DNA from: Bradyrhizobium zhengyangense
Lineage (GTDB): Bacteria; Pseudomonadota; Alphaproteobacteria; Rhizobiales; Xanthobacteraceae
Reading direction: 5' to 3'
Length of the DNA: 64,000 bases
Assembly: GCF_022012435.1 (NCBI RefSeq)
Contig: NZ_JAKLUA010000015.1
Coordinates: 1-64,000, forward strand
The position numbers and the translations under genes were made by a program. The notes under the pieces are model-generated. The model was not told the DNA's origin and did no database searches. It was given only the letters and a program-made list of their open reading frames with translations. Positions 34,675 to 43,804 of the stretch are shown in pieces. The first letter of the stretch is position 1, and each line of letters begins with the position of its first letter.

Positions 34675-37600
34675 ATGGATGGCCGGCTGCGCGCCGTCAT
34701 CAAGCATTCGCTCGCGACCCTGCTGGCGACCACGGCGCTCGGCGTCGTCGCAGCCCATGCGGTCGATGGCACCTGGACCGGCGCCACCACCGACTGGACC
34801 GCTCCGACCAACTGGTCGATCCTCACCGTGCCGGACGGCACCGCAACCTTCAGCAACACCGGAAGCGCCGCCGTCGACACAACAACGGCACCGTCACCAT
34901 CGGCACGATCCTGTTCAACGGCGCCGCTCAGGCCTATTCGGTCACCGTCGGTAAGCCGTTCATCGTCAACGGAACAGGCATCATCAACAACTCAGGCAAT
35001 ACCCAGAATTTCGCAGTCACCTCCGGCAACAATCTGGTGTTTCAGCAAAGCAGCACTGCGAGCGGCGGCACCGGCGCAGTGACGATCACCACCAACGGCG
35101 GCGGCACCACCAACTTCACCGGCACGAGCAGCGGCGGCAACGCGCGCTTCATCACCAATGCCGGCGGCACGGTCGACATTTCCGGCCTGACCAATGGCGG
35201 CATGACGGCAGGCTCGATCGAAGGCGCGGGCAACTACGTGCTCGGCGCCAACACGCTGACCACCGGCAGCCTCAACACCTCGACCCAGGTCAACGGTGTG
35301 ATATCAGGCACCGGCGGCAGCCTGACCAAGGTCGGCACCGGCTCGCTGACGCTGACCGGCGGCAACAGCTACACCGGCGCAACGACGGTCTCGGCGGGGA
35401 CGCTGGCGCTGTCGGGCTTCGGCAGCATCTCGTCATCGAGCGTCGTGACGGTGAACGCGACTTTCGATATTTCCGGGATGAATCCGGGAATTCCCGCCAT
35501 CATCACCACGCTCGCCGGCAATTCGAGCGGCGTCGTCAACATGGGCAACACGAACCTGACCATCACCAACGGCTCGACCGAGTTCGCCGGCGTGATCCAG
35601 GGCGCGGGCGGATTCGAGGTCTTCGGCGGAACGCAGACGCTGTCCGGCGTGAACACCTACACCAACACCACGCAGATCGACGCGGGCGCGACGCTGGCCT
35701 TGAAAGGCAGCGGATCGATCGCGAGCTCGGCGAGCGTCACGTTCACGCCCGGCGCAGGCGCAACATTCGACATTTCGCAGACGACTTCCGGCGCGACCGC
35801 GAACGCGCTGGTCTCCGCCACCGGCGGCAGCTTCGTCTGGCTGGGATCGAAGACGCTGACGATCGCCACCGGCAGCCTGTACGGTGGCGTGATCCAGGAT
35901 GGCGGCATCGCGGGCGGCATCGGCGGCAACCTCGTCATCGCGAACGGCGCCTTGCAGCAGCTCTCCGGCATCAACACCTACACCGGCACCACGACCATCG
36001 CCGCGGGCGGCGAGCTCGATCTCACCAATGGCGGCAGCGATGGCAGCATTGCGACCTCGAGCAATGTCATCGCCAACGGCATCTTCGACATCTCGAGCCT
36101 GGCCGCAGGCACCTCAATCAAATCGCTGTCGGGCTCGGGCAACGTCAATCTCGGCGCCAACACGCTGACCATCACGGGCGGCAACAGCACCTTCGCCGGC
36201 ATCATCGCCGACGGCGGCGCGGGCGGCGGTACCGGCGGCGGCCTCACCATGGCCGGCGGCACGGAAACCCTGACCGGCGCCAGCACCTATACCGGCGCGA
36301 CCATTGTGAACGGCGGCAGGCTGCAGGTTGACGGCTCGATCGTCAGCGCCAGCACCGTCAATGCCGGCGGAACACTCGCAGGCACCGGCACCGTCGGCAA
36401 CGTCGCGGTCACGGGCGGCACGCTCGCGCCGGGCCATGCCGGCGCGATCGGCACGCTGGCGGTCAACGGATCCCTCAGCTTCACCGCCGCCTCGAGCTAT
36501 CTGGTGCAGGTTTCCTCCAGCACTGCCAGCCTCACCAACGTCACAGGCGCGGCCACGCTCGGCGGCGCGACGGTGAGCGCGATCTTCGGCTCCAGCAGCG
36601 TCAAGAAGCAATACACGATCCTGACCGCCGCCGGCGGCCTCGGCGGCAGCACCTTCAATCCGGCCGTCGTCTCCAACATGCCGACGATCAACGCGACGCT
36701 GAGCTACGTCGGCAACAACGTCTTCCTCAACATCGGCGTCGATTTCACGCCGAGCGGCGGCAGCCTCAGCGTCAATCAGCAAAACGTCGCGAACGCGCTT
36801 GCGAGCTTCTTCAATTCCACCGGCAGCATCCCGGCGGCCTTCGTCGCGCTGACGCCGTCCGGGCTGACCACCGCCTCGGGCGAGCTCGGCACCGGCATCA
36901 TCCAGTCCGCGATCAATGCCGACGGCCAGTTCCTCAACCTGATGCTCGATCCGACCATCGCGGGTCGCTCGAGCGGCTTCACCAAGGCGGGCAGCGTCGC
37001 GCAATTCGCTGAGAGCGATGACGAATCCGCATATGCCTCGATGCGCCCGGCCACCGCGCGCGAGCGCGAGGCCTTTGCGATGGCGACCAAGGCGCCGTTG
37101 TGGTCGCCGCAGCCGATCAATCGCTGGAGCGTCTGGACGGCCGGCTATGGCGGCTCGGCGCAGGTCGGCGGCAATGCCGCGGTCGGCTCACAGGATCTGA
37201 CGGCACGGGTCTGGGGCGGCGCGGCCGGCGCCGACTACAGGATTTCGATGGACACGCTGGTCGGCTTTGCGCTCGGCGGCGGCGGGCTGAACTACTCGCT
37301 TGCCAACGCGATGGGTACGGGCTCGGCCGACCTGTCCCAGGCTGGCGCCTACGGCCGACACAATTTCGGACCCGCTTATATCTCGGCCGCCCTCGCCTAT
37401 GGCTGGCACGACGTCACCACCAACCGCACCGTGATCGGCGCGGAACAGCTCCAGGCCCGATTCAAGGCCGACACGTTCTCCGCGCGCTTCGAGGGCGGCT
37501 ATCGCTTCACCACGCCGCTGTTCGGCCTCACGCCCTACGCGGCCGCACAGGTCACGAACTTCAACCTGCCCAACTATTCCGAAGTCAGCCTCAATGGCGG

Positions 37601-37954
37601 CGGCTTGTTTGCGCTGAACTACGCCTCGCAATCGCTGACCAATACCCGCTCCGAGCTCGGACTGCGCACCGACAAATCCTATGCGATGCAGAACGGTGTG
37701 CTGACCTTGCGCGGCCGCGCCGCCTGGGCGCACGACTACAATCGGAGCCGCGCCGTCACCGCGCTGTTCCAGACGCTGCCCGGCACCAGCTTCGTCGTCA
37801 ACGGCGCCAGGGTCGACGCCGATTCCGCGCTGGTGAGCGCCAGCGCCGAGATGAAATGGCTGAACGGCTTCTCGATCGCCGGCACTTCGACGGCGAGTTC
37901 TCCGGCAACGTCACTAGCTACTCCGGCAAGGGCGTGTTCAAGTACTTGTGGTGA
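34675..37954 (+). pseudogene. Autotransporter (type V secretion) with beta-barrel, two frameshifts
   Basis: The start (ATG 34675; an ATG at 34645 is also in frame) encodes a signal peptide ending VVAAHA before VDGTWTGATTDW. After a one-base deletion near 34880, the passenger continues in the next frame with repeated autotransporter-associated strands such as LTKVGTGSLTLTGGNSYTGA. The barrel begins around 37120 (NRWSVWTAGYGGSAQVGG). A second one-base deletion near 37890 separates the last strand, which should read FDGEFSGNVTSYSGKGVF and end in YLW at 37954. If repaired, the protein is ~1,090 residues. It lies on the plus strand between gspN and gspM, ending 9 bases from the gspM stop. Confidence 0.85.
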
Positions 37955-37963
37955 GCTGCCTTC

Positions 37964-38566
37964 CTACTTCACCGCCTGCCACTGGCCGGAAACACCCAAA
38001 ATCACCCTGACGCGGCCGCTCGGGGCATCGCTCAACGCCGTGGTCTGCGGCACCTGGACATCGAGCTGATCGACGAACAGGAACGGCATCCCGGCTTCGA
38101 GGTCGTAGAGCACGTTCTGCAGCGCGGGTTGCTCGAGCTCGCAGCTGACGACAAGGCCGACGAAGCCGTCCTTGGTCTGCGCGCCCGACACGTCCACCTG
38201 CGAGGACTGTACCGAGCCGCCCTGATCGCCCACGGCGGCCGCAACCCGCTGCAACAGATTGGCGCCCGCCACCGTCACCGTCGGCCCTTCCAGGAATGGC
38301 GTGCCGGGATGCTCGGCCAGGGCGGCTGCGGCATTCTTGGCGGCGCCGTTGCGACCGCGCAGTTGGTCGAGCAGGTCGGAGGTCTGCGCCAGGGCCTGGC
38401 GATGGGCGATCACGTCGGCGATCGACAGCCCAGCCATCAAGAGCAGCGCGCCCGTCACCGCGAGATAGAGCGTGACCGCGATCAGCGGCGAGCTCAGCCA
38501 CCGCACCAGCGCGTTTCCGCTAGCGATCCCGCTGCTGCTCACGCCGCTCTTCGTTGCGCTGGTCAT
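37964..38566 (-). CDS. gspM: Type II secretion protein M
   Basis: A 200-residue bitopic inner-membrane protein. A short cytoplasmic start is followed by a membrane helix (about residues 27-50, SPLIAVTLYLAVTGALLLMA), a coiled-coil region and a ferredoxin-like periplasmic domain (from TVTVAGANLLQRVAAAVGDQ to the end). This is the T2SSM_b type seen in alphaproteobacteria. It partners GspL in the inner-membrane platform. Its start overlaps the gspL stop by 4 bases. Confidence 0.84.
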   Translation of the reverse strand: MTSATKSGVSSSGIASGNALVRWLSSPLIAVTLYLAVTGALLLMAGLSIADVIAHRQALAQTSDLLDQLRGRNGAAKNAAAALAEHPGTPFLEGPTVTVAGANLLQRVAAAVGDQGGSVQSSQVDVSGAQTKDGFVGLVVSCELEQPALQNVLYDLEAGMPFLFVDQLDVQVPQTTALSDAPSGRVRVILGVSGQWQAVK

Positions 38567-39600
38567 GGCGCGTTCCTCGCCTCGACCTGCGCTTCGATGT
38601 GGAAACGCTCGCCGGGATCGGAGGGGCTGCGCGTCGTCGGAGCGTAGAAGGTCGCGCGGGTGAAGTGCTGGGACTGCTCGATCAGCGGGATCAGCGAGGG
38701 CGCATCGCGGGTGATACCGGCGATCTGGAGCTTGTTACCGGCCAGATGCATCTCGGTGACGTAGGTGTGGTCAGGCAACAACCGGCTCAGCGATTCCAGC
38801 ACGACCACGCTCGCCGGTGTCTCGTATTTGCGCCGCTCCAGCAACGCCAGCGGCGAGCGCTCGCCGCCGTCGGCGCCACGGATCGCGGCGCGGCGCTGGG
38901 TGATCTGCTGCTCGAGCTCGCTCTCCTGCGCACTCAGACTGTCGGCCAGATAGCCTGCGACGACCGAGCCGAGCACGGCGGTGACCGCGGCGACGGCCAG
39001 CACCACTTGCAGGGTCCGGCCGAGCCGCACCGGATCGATCGCGCCGCGCGATTTCTGCTCGAACACTTTGATGCGGCCGCCTTCAGCCGCCTCGGTCAGG
39101 ACCGCGATCGCGGACGGATGAAAGCCGGACAGCGCCTCGACATAGCCCATCGCCATCAGGCGCGGCGCCGCCGCAATCATCGTGGTGATGCTCTCGCTGC
39201 CCTGCGCCACCGGCGCGCCGCAACCGAACACCGCCTCCGCGGCGCTCCACGGCGTCAGCCGGTCGATCTGCGCCCGCACGATGCCGTCGAGGAAATCGGC
39301 CGCGCGCGCCGGCAGCTCCAGCGGGCGGAACAGGAAGCGGGCCGGCCGCAGCACGATCTCGACGCGGCAGCCGCGGACAATTGGCGCGAGATTGGCGCCG
39401 GTGAACTTGCCGTCCTCGAACGCGACCTCCTTGGGCGCATTCTCCGGCTTCGAGGTCTCCAGCGCGAACGCGCCGCTCTCGCTCTCGACCAGCCGTATCA
39501 GGCGCGGCGACACCATCCCCTCCAGTCCGGAGACCGCGGCACCCGCCACCGTGCCGGTCCAGGCATCGAAAATGTTGCGAAGGGAACTGAGCGAACTCAT
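38563..39600 (-). CDS. gspL: Type II secretion protein L
   Basis: About 345 residues from the ATG at 39600 (MSSLSSLRNIF); the longer frame to 39666 would overlap gspK. The N-terminal two thirds form the cytoplasmic actin-like fold that binds GspE. A membrane helix (VVLAVAAVTAVLGSVVAGYL) is followed by a periplasmic PilN-like part with coiled coil and a ferredoxin-like domain (VVLESLSRLLPDHTYVTEMH). It links the ATPase to the pseudopilus assembly platform. It starts one base after the gspK stop. Confidence 0.84.
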   Translation of the reverse strand: MSSLSSLRNIFDAWTGTVAGAAVSGLEGMVSPRLIRLVESESGAFALETSKPENAPKEVAFEDGKFTGANLAPIVRGCRVEIVLRPARFLFRPLELPARAADFLDGIVRAQIDRLTPWSAAEAVFGCGAPVAQGSESITTMIAAAPRLMAMGYVEALSGFHPSAIAVLTEAAEGGRIKVFEQKSRGAIDPVRLGRTLQVVLAVAAVTAVLGSVVAGYLADSLSAQESELEQQITQRRAAIRGADGGERSPLALLERRKYETPASVVVLESLSRLLPDHTYVTEMHLAGNKLQIAGITRDAPSLIPLIEQSQHFTRATFYAPTTRSPSDPGERFHIEAQVEARNAP

Positions 39601-39601
39601 C

Positions 39602-40516
39602 TCACAGAGGCTTTCCGGCGGAACCATCAAAGGCGTTGTGCCACGACAATACACGATAGGGCTCATCGCCGCTTTCGAGAAGCAGGATGACGATCTCGGC
39701 CGAACTCCGCCGGTGCGACGGCGCTTCAGCTGTAACAGTCACACGGTAGGTCTTCGCGCCCTCGATCGTCGCGCTCGCGCTGCCGGCGAGCCCGACCAGC
39801 AATTGCGGGTCGACCCTGGGATCGGCGCGGTCGCGCAGCAGCTGTTGCAGGGTCTCCGGGGTCATGCCGGGCAACGCCGCCAACACCTGCGGCGCGGCGT
39901 CGAGCACGTTCACGGTGCGCATGTTGCTGAACACCGTGACGAAGGGCAGCATGCGGTCGATCACGTTGGGGGGAATGCCGCGCACCAGCCACAGCTCGTC
40001 ACTGTGCTGAAACGGTGCATGGCGCGGCAAATAAGACGCGCCGAGCGTGCGGTAGTAGGAGTCCTCCGGATTGTCCTGGCCGGGCTCCGTCGAGGTCCGC
40101 CACGCCAGGATCCGGTCGGCATAATCAGGCGCATCCGCCGCCGACACGCCGAGCCCGGTCATCAGGCCAATGAAGATTGCTTTCGGCGCCGCGTTGAGAT
40201 CGATGCGCGCAGCCTCCGAGCGGAACGTCACGGCTATCAGGCCTGCCCCGACGCGGGCGTTGAAGGTGCCGCTGGTCGAGCGCGTCGCCTCGCTCTGCGC
40301 GGTAAGCCGATAGGCCGTAAGCTCGAGCCCCGCGTTCATCAGCGCGTCGGCCTGCAGTCGGTCGGTGTTCACGGCCACCGTCACCGCCGTGTTGGTGACA
40401 TAGGTCAGGTAGATCAGCGCGAGCGTGGCGAGCGCGGCCAGCATCCAGAGCACCACGACGACGATGAAGCCGCGATCGTCGCCAATTGCAGCTCGATCCT
40501 GAGCCCTGCCGCTCAC
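39602..40516 (-). CDS. gspK: Type II secretion minor pseudopilin K
   Basis: About 304 residues from a GTG at 40516 that overlaps the gspJ stop (GTGA); the open frame extends to 40594. The prepilin cleavage site is in GDDRGFIVVVVLWMLAAL. Position +5 after cleavage is valine rather than glutamate, the known peculiarity of GspK as the pseudopilus tip. The large globular domain has the helix-hairpin-like parts ARIDLNAAPKAIFIGLM and the SAM-like segment VLDAAPQVLAALPGMTPETL. It caps the I-J-K tip complex. Confidence 0.88.
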   Translation of the reverse strand: MSGRAQDRAAIGDDRGFIVVVVLWMLAALATLALIYLTYVTNTAVTVAVNTDRLQADALMNAGLELTAYRLTAQSEATRSTSGTFNARVGAGLIAVTFRSEAARIDLNAAPKAIFIGLMTGLGVSAADAPDYADRILAWRTSTEPGQDNPEDSYYRTLGASYLPRHAPFQHSDELWLVRGIPPNVIDRMLPFVTVFSNMRTVNVLDAAPQVLAALPGMTPETLQQLLRDRADPRVDPQLLVGLAGSASATIEGAKTYRVTVTAEAPSHRRSSAEIVILLLESGDEPYRVLSWHNAFDGSAGKPL

Positions 40517-41250
40517 AGCTGCGGCTCCTGCTTCTGTGCCTGCTGCGGCCTTGGGCCCGTCACGCAGGTCGTCGGATTCTTGGCCCGCGCGCATTCGGCG
40601 GGCGCATTGATGTGCGGCACCGTCGCCGCCGACACCGCCAGCACCTGGCCGGAGGCGCCGTCCCGCACCGTGATGCGGATGCGTTCAGGCAATTGCGACT
40701 GGCCGCGCCAAGTCGGCTGCCAGGTCCTATCAGGGCCGGCATAGCCGAAGCTGACCCGGAACGGCGCGCGGATCAGCACCACCTGGTCGATGAAGCGGAT
40801 CTGGCCGTCGCTGGGCATCGGCTGGAACGGCGCGCGCTCGCGGACCAGCGCTAACCCCTGTGCGTCGGCCTTCTCGATGAAGCGGATGAATTCCAGGCCC
40901 GGGCGGGCGCTCGGGCCGAGCGAGGTACGCAGAAACGTCACCGACAATTCGGCTCCATCGAACAGCGGCACCTTGGCGTCGCCATTGATGGTCATCTGCT
41001 CGGCAACGGAGACGTCTGCAACGATGCGGTCGAGCCCTGTGGCGAGACGCTCCGCGCGCTGCACCCGCGCGATGCCACGATTCCAGTTCGGCAGCCACTG
41101 CGCCGTGACTGTCGCGAGCGCGGCCAGGATCACGGTCATCAGCAATGTCGCCAGCAGGACTTCGAGCAGCGTGAAACCCGCCTCGGAGGCGACCACGCGG
41201 CGCAGACGTTGCGTCATCCGTTTCGTTGCGCAGGTCATTGCGTGGGTCAT
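40513..41250 (-). CDS. gspJ: Type II secretion minor pseudopilin J
   Basis: A 245-residue protein with a basic leader and the type III prepilin signal SEAGFTLLEVLLATLLMTVI (cleaved after Gly, Glu at +5). The remainder is a beta-rich globular domain typical of GspJ. An Ala/Pro/Gln-rich tail follows (TGPRPQQAQKQEP). Overlaps of 4 bases at both ends (with gspI and gspK) show tight operon organisation. Confidence 0.87.
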   Translation of the reverse strand: MTHAMTCATKRMTQRLRRVVASEAGFTLLEVLLATLLMTVILAALATVTAQWLPNWNRGIARVQRAERLATGLDRIVADVSVAEQMTINGDAKVPLFDGAELSVTFLRTSLGPSARPGLEFIRFIEKADAQGLALVRERAPFQPMPSDGQIRFIDQVVLIRAPFRVSFGYAGPDRTWQPTWRGQSQLPERIRITVRDGASGQVLAVSAATVPHINAPAECARAKNPTTCVTGPRPQQAQKQEPQL

Positions 41251-41654
41251 TGCGTCGACCTTGGCACCAGCTTCACCGTCGTCACCTGCATCGCACTGCC
41301 GTCGGCGCCCTGGAGGCGCAGATTGACCGCAAGCGGCACGAAACGGTCGGTGGCGGGATTGCCTCCGGCGACGTTCATCGGCGTGATGTCGACGCGCCAG
41401 CGGCTCCCGGCCAGCCGGCCGTTCAGACGGCCGGGCTTGAGAAGTCCGCGCGCGGGCAAGTCTGCAAGCAATGTCTCCGCTGTGCCTGACAGGGCCAGAC
41501 GCTGGTCGATCGAGCGCGTGCCCCTGACCGTGACCGAGATCACCGAGCCGATGGTTCCGAGCACGATGGCGATGATCGCGAGCGCGACCAGCGTCTCGAT
41601 CAACGTGAAGCCGGCGGCGCCGCTAGAGCAGCTTCTGCGGGACAATCTCGACAC
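41247..41654 (-). CDS. gspI: Type II secretion minor pseudopilin I
   Basis: A 135-residue prepilin-like protein: leader MSRLSRRSCSSGAAG, then FTLIETLVALAIIAIVLG with Glu at +5 after the cleavage Gly. Length and position next to gspJ match GspI, which nucleates the pseudopilus tip. The first 32 bases overlap the end of gspH in another frame. Confidence 0.87.
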   Translation of the reverse strand: MSRLSRRSCSSGAAGFTLIETLVALAIIAIVLGTIGSVISVTVRGTRSIDQRLALSGTAETLLADLPARGLLKPGRLNGRLAGSRWRVDITPMNVAGGNPATDRFVPLAVNLRLQGADGSAMQVTTVKLVPRSTQ

Positions 41655-42132
41655 CTCCGGTCAGCCAGTTGACCCGCACCTCATAGCCCATGCCGGGTCG
41701 CGCCAGCGCGATCGTCCCGCCGCACGACATGCCCGACGGAAAGAAGTCGATCGACCGCCCGGTCGCGCGATCGGCGCAGCGCGAGGCCAGCGTCGCCTGC
41801 ACGACGACGTCGCGCGGCAGGCGGATGGTCTGTCCGGTGACGCCTGAGCGGATCGCGCGCGCCTCCGCATCGACCAGAGTTGCAACCCTGACCTGGCGAC
41901 GCAGCGCGGAGTTGCGATCGGATTTGAGCAGCGCCGCGGTCTCGACCGCATAGCTTTCGAGCTTGGCGCGGGTGGTCGCGCGCGGGATCGCCGGCAGGAT
42001 GATCGCTGCGAGCAGGCCGATGATCGCGAGCACACACAGGATCTCGATCAGCGCGAAGCCCCGCTGATCGCAGCCTTGCACATCACCATCAGGTTCAGCG
42101 CGCGCCGCTGACGATGTCGGCTGCTGTTCCAC
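41623..42132 (-). CDS. gspH: Type II secretion minor pseudopilin H
   Basis: The frame is open to 42243, but the prepilin leader must lie close to CDQRGFALIEILCVLAIIGL. A GTG at 42132 (overlapping gspG by 38 bases) or a GTG at 42081 (14 bases after the gspG stop, giving an eight-residue leader) are the candidates. The globular part, with LLKSDRNSALRRQVRVATLV and RSIDFFPSGMSCGGTIAL, fits the GspH/FimT domain. It joins the minor pseudopilins to the GspG shaft. Confidence 0.85.
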   Translation of the reverse strand: MEQQPTSSAARAEPDGDVQGCDQRGFALIEILCVLAIIGLLAAIILPAIPRATTRAKLESYAVETAALLKSDRNSALRRQVRVATLVDAEARAIRSGVTGQTIRLPRDVVVQATLASRCADRATGRSIDFFPSGMSCGGTIALARPGMGYEVRVNWLTGGVEIVPQKLL

Positions 42133-42550
42133 TGCCGCCTTCCTGCCCGTCTGATCCGAGCGAGATAATGTCGTAGGGGGCGCTCGCGCCCGGTGACCGA
42201 TAGACGTAGCCGTGGCCCCAGGGATCGTTGGGCACCACGCCACCGCGCAGGTAGGGCCCGTTCCAGCCGGCCTGGTTGTTGCTCCGCGTCAGCCCGGCGA
42301 GGCCTTCATTCGAGGTCGGATAGCGGCCGAGATCGAGGTAGTAGAGATCGAGCGCACTGGAGAAGCTTTCGATCTGGATCTTCGCGGCCTTGGCCTTGGA
42401 CTCGCTGAGATAGTTCAGCACGCGCGGGCCGACCAGCGCCATGATCATGCCGATGATGGTGATGACGACGAGCATCTCGACCAGGGTGAAGCCGGCCTCG
42501 CCGCGGGCCTCGTGCCGCGGACGACGCCTCGACGGTGGATGTCTGGTCAC
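42095..42550 (-). CDS. gspG: Type II secretion major pseudopilin G
   Basis: A 151-residue major pseudopilin with the signal EAGFTLVEMLVVITIIGMIM. The conserved body runs LDLYYLDLGRYPTSNEGLAG, WNGPYLRGGVVPNDPWGHGY and DIISLGSDGQEGG, including the calcium-site loop near the C-terminus. This is the best conserved T2SS pseudopilin and fixes the identity of the cluster. Confidence 0.95.
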   Translation of the reverse strand: MTRHPPSRRRPRHEARGEAGFTLVEMLVVITIIGMIMALVGPRVLNYLSESKAKAAKIQIESFSSALDLYYLDLGRYPTSNEGLAGLTRSNNQAGWNGPYLRGGVVPNDPWGHGYVYRSPGASAPYDIISLGSDGQEGGSGTAADIVSGAR

Positions 42551-42572
42551 TTCATGCCTCCCATTCCCTTCT

Positions 42573-43784
42573 CTAACCGACGATCTGGCTCACCGACATC
42601 AGTGCGGTCATCACCGATGTGATCAGACCGCCGACGACGAGCGAGATCGCAATGATCGCCGCGGGCCCGGCAATGCCGACCGCGCGGTCGAGCGTGCGTT
42701 GCAGTTTCGATTCGTAGAATTCGGCGACACGGCCTGACAGCATCGGCAACTGCCCGGTTTCGTCACCCAATCGCAGCATGCGGACAGCCATGGGCGGCAA
42801 CGCCTCCGTCTCCGCAAGCGCATCGGAGAGTTTCGAGCCGTGGCGGACGCGATCGGCGGCATCGCTCCAGACCGTGGACGCCCCTGTTGTCGCCATCATG
42901 TCGATGAGAATGCGCAGCGTCGTGGTAAGATTGACGCCGCTCCCGAGCAGCAGGCCGAGGTTGCGGCAGAACAGCGCTGTACGATACGCGCCCATCACGT
43001 TGCGGATGGCCGGCAGCCGCACAAACGCATTGGTCAAACCGCGGCGGACACGCTCCTGCCTCAGCACGAGCCACAGCGTTGCGATAATCACCGTAAGGCC
43101 GGCCAGCACCATTTCCGAATTGCCGCGCAGGAAGGTCGAGATGTTGAGGAATAGGCCGACAACAGGATCGACCTTGGCGCCGAAATCCTGCAGGACGCTG
43201 GCAAATTGCGGCAGCACGAATGTCAGGAAGAACAGCAGCACGCAGCCGGCCGCGCCGAGCACGAAGAGCGGATAACGGATCGCATCGGTCAGGCGCCGCC
43301 TCAGCGCTTCGGCGCGCGCGCGTTCGCCTGACAACACCTCCAGCACCTGGTCCAGCGAACCCGACGCCTCGCCGACCCGCACCAGCGCAATATACATCGG
43401 CGGAAACAATCCCTCATGCCGTGCCAACGCTTCTGCAAAGCTCTCGCCGGAGACGACACGCGCACGGATGTCGGCGACGACAGGCAGCAACCGTCCGAAG
43501 TCCGGATCGGCCGCGAGCAGCTCGAGCGCGTCGTTGATGCGGGCGCCCGCGCGCAGCAGCAACGCGAGGTCGCGCGTGAGAATGGTGACGTCTTCCGGCT
43601 TCGGCCTGTTGAAGAGCCTGAGCACGCTGCCCGCCGCGCCGCCCTCCTCGGGGGTGACATTGTCGACCAGCACCAGGCCGAGCCGCTCGATCCGCGATGC
43701 CACGTCACCCGGCGCCGGCGCGGCGATGGCTCCGGAGACCAGTTCGCCGTTGGCATTGAGGGCGCGGTAGCGATAGTTCGGCAT
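42573..43784 (-). CDS. gspF: Type II secretion platform protein F
   Basis: A 403-residue polytopic protein from the ATG at 43784 (MPNYRYRALNANGELVSG, the family-typical start); upstream frame to 44144 is the shadow of gspE. Two T2SSF domains are seen (TRDLALLLRAGARINDALEL and YRTALFCRNLGLLLGSGVNL) with membrane helices near residues ~165-190, 215-240 and 370-395. It is the inner-membrane platform that GspE drives during pseudopilus extension. A 20-bp gap separates it from gspE. Confidence 0.94.
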   Translation of the reverse strand: MPNYRYRALNANGELVSGAIAAPAPGDVASRIERLGLVLVDNVTPEEGGAAGSVLRLFNRPKPEDVTILTRDLALLLRAGARINDALELLAADPDFGRLLPVVADIRARVVSGESFAEALARHEGLFPPMYIALVRVGEASGSLDQVLEVLSGERARAEALRRRLTDAIRYPLFVLGAAGCVLLFFLTFVLPQFASVLQDFGAKVDPVVGLFLNISTFLRGNSEMVLAGLTVIIATLWLVLRQERVRRGLTNAFVRLPAIRNVMGAYRTALFCRNLGLLLGSGVNLTTTLRILIDMMATTGASTVWSDAADRVRHGSKLSDALAETEALPPMAVRMLRLGDETGQLPMLSGRVAEFYESKLQRTLDRAVGIAGPAAIIAISLVVGGLITSVMTALMSVSQIVG

Positions 43785-43804
43785 TATGTCTAGCGCTCCT
43801 GGGC

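Noticed and set aside
36114..37004. 296-codon minus-strand ORF inside the autotransporter
   Set aside because: Repetitive Gly/Ala/Arg composition arises from reading the passenger repeats backwards.
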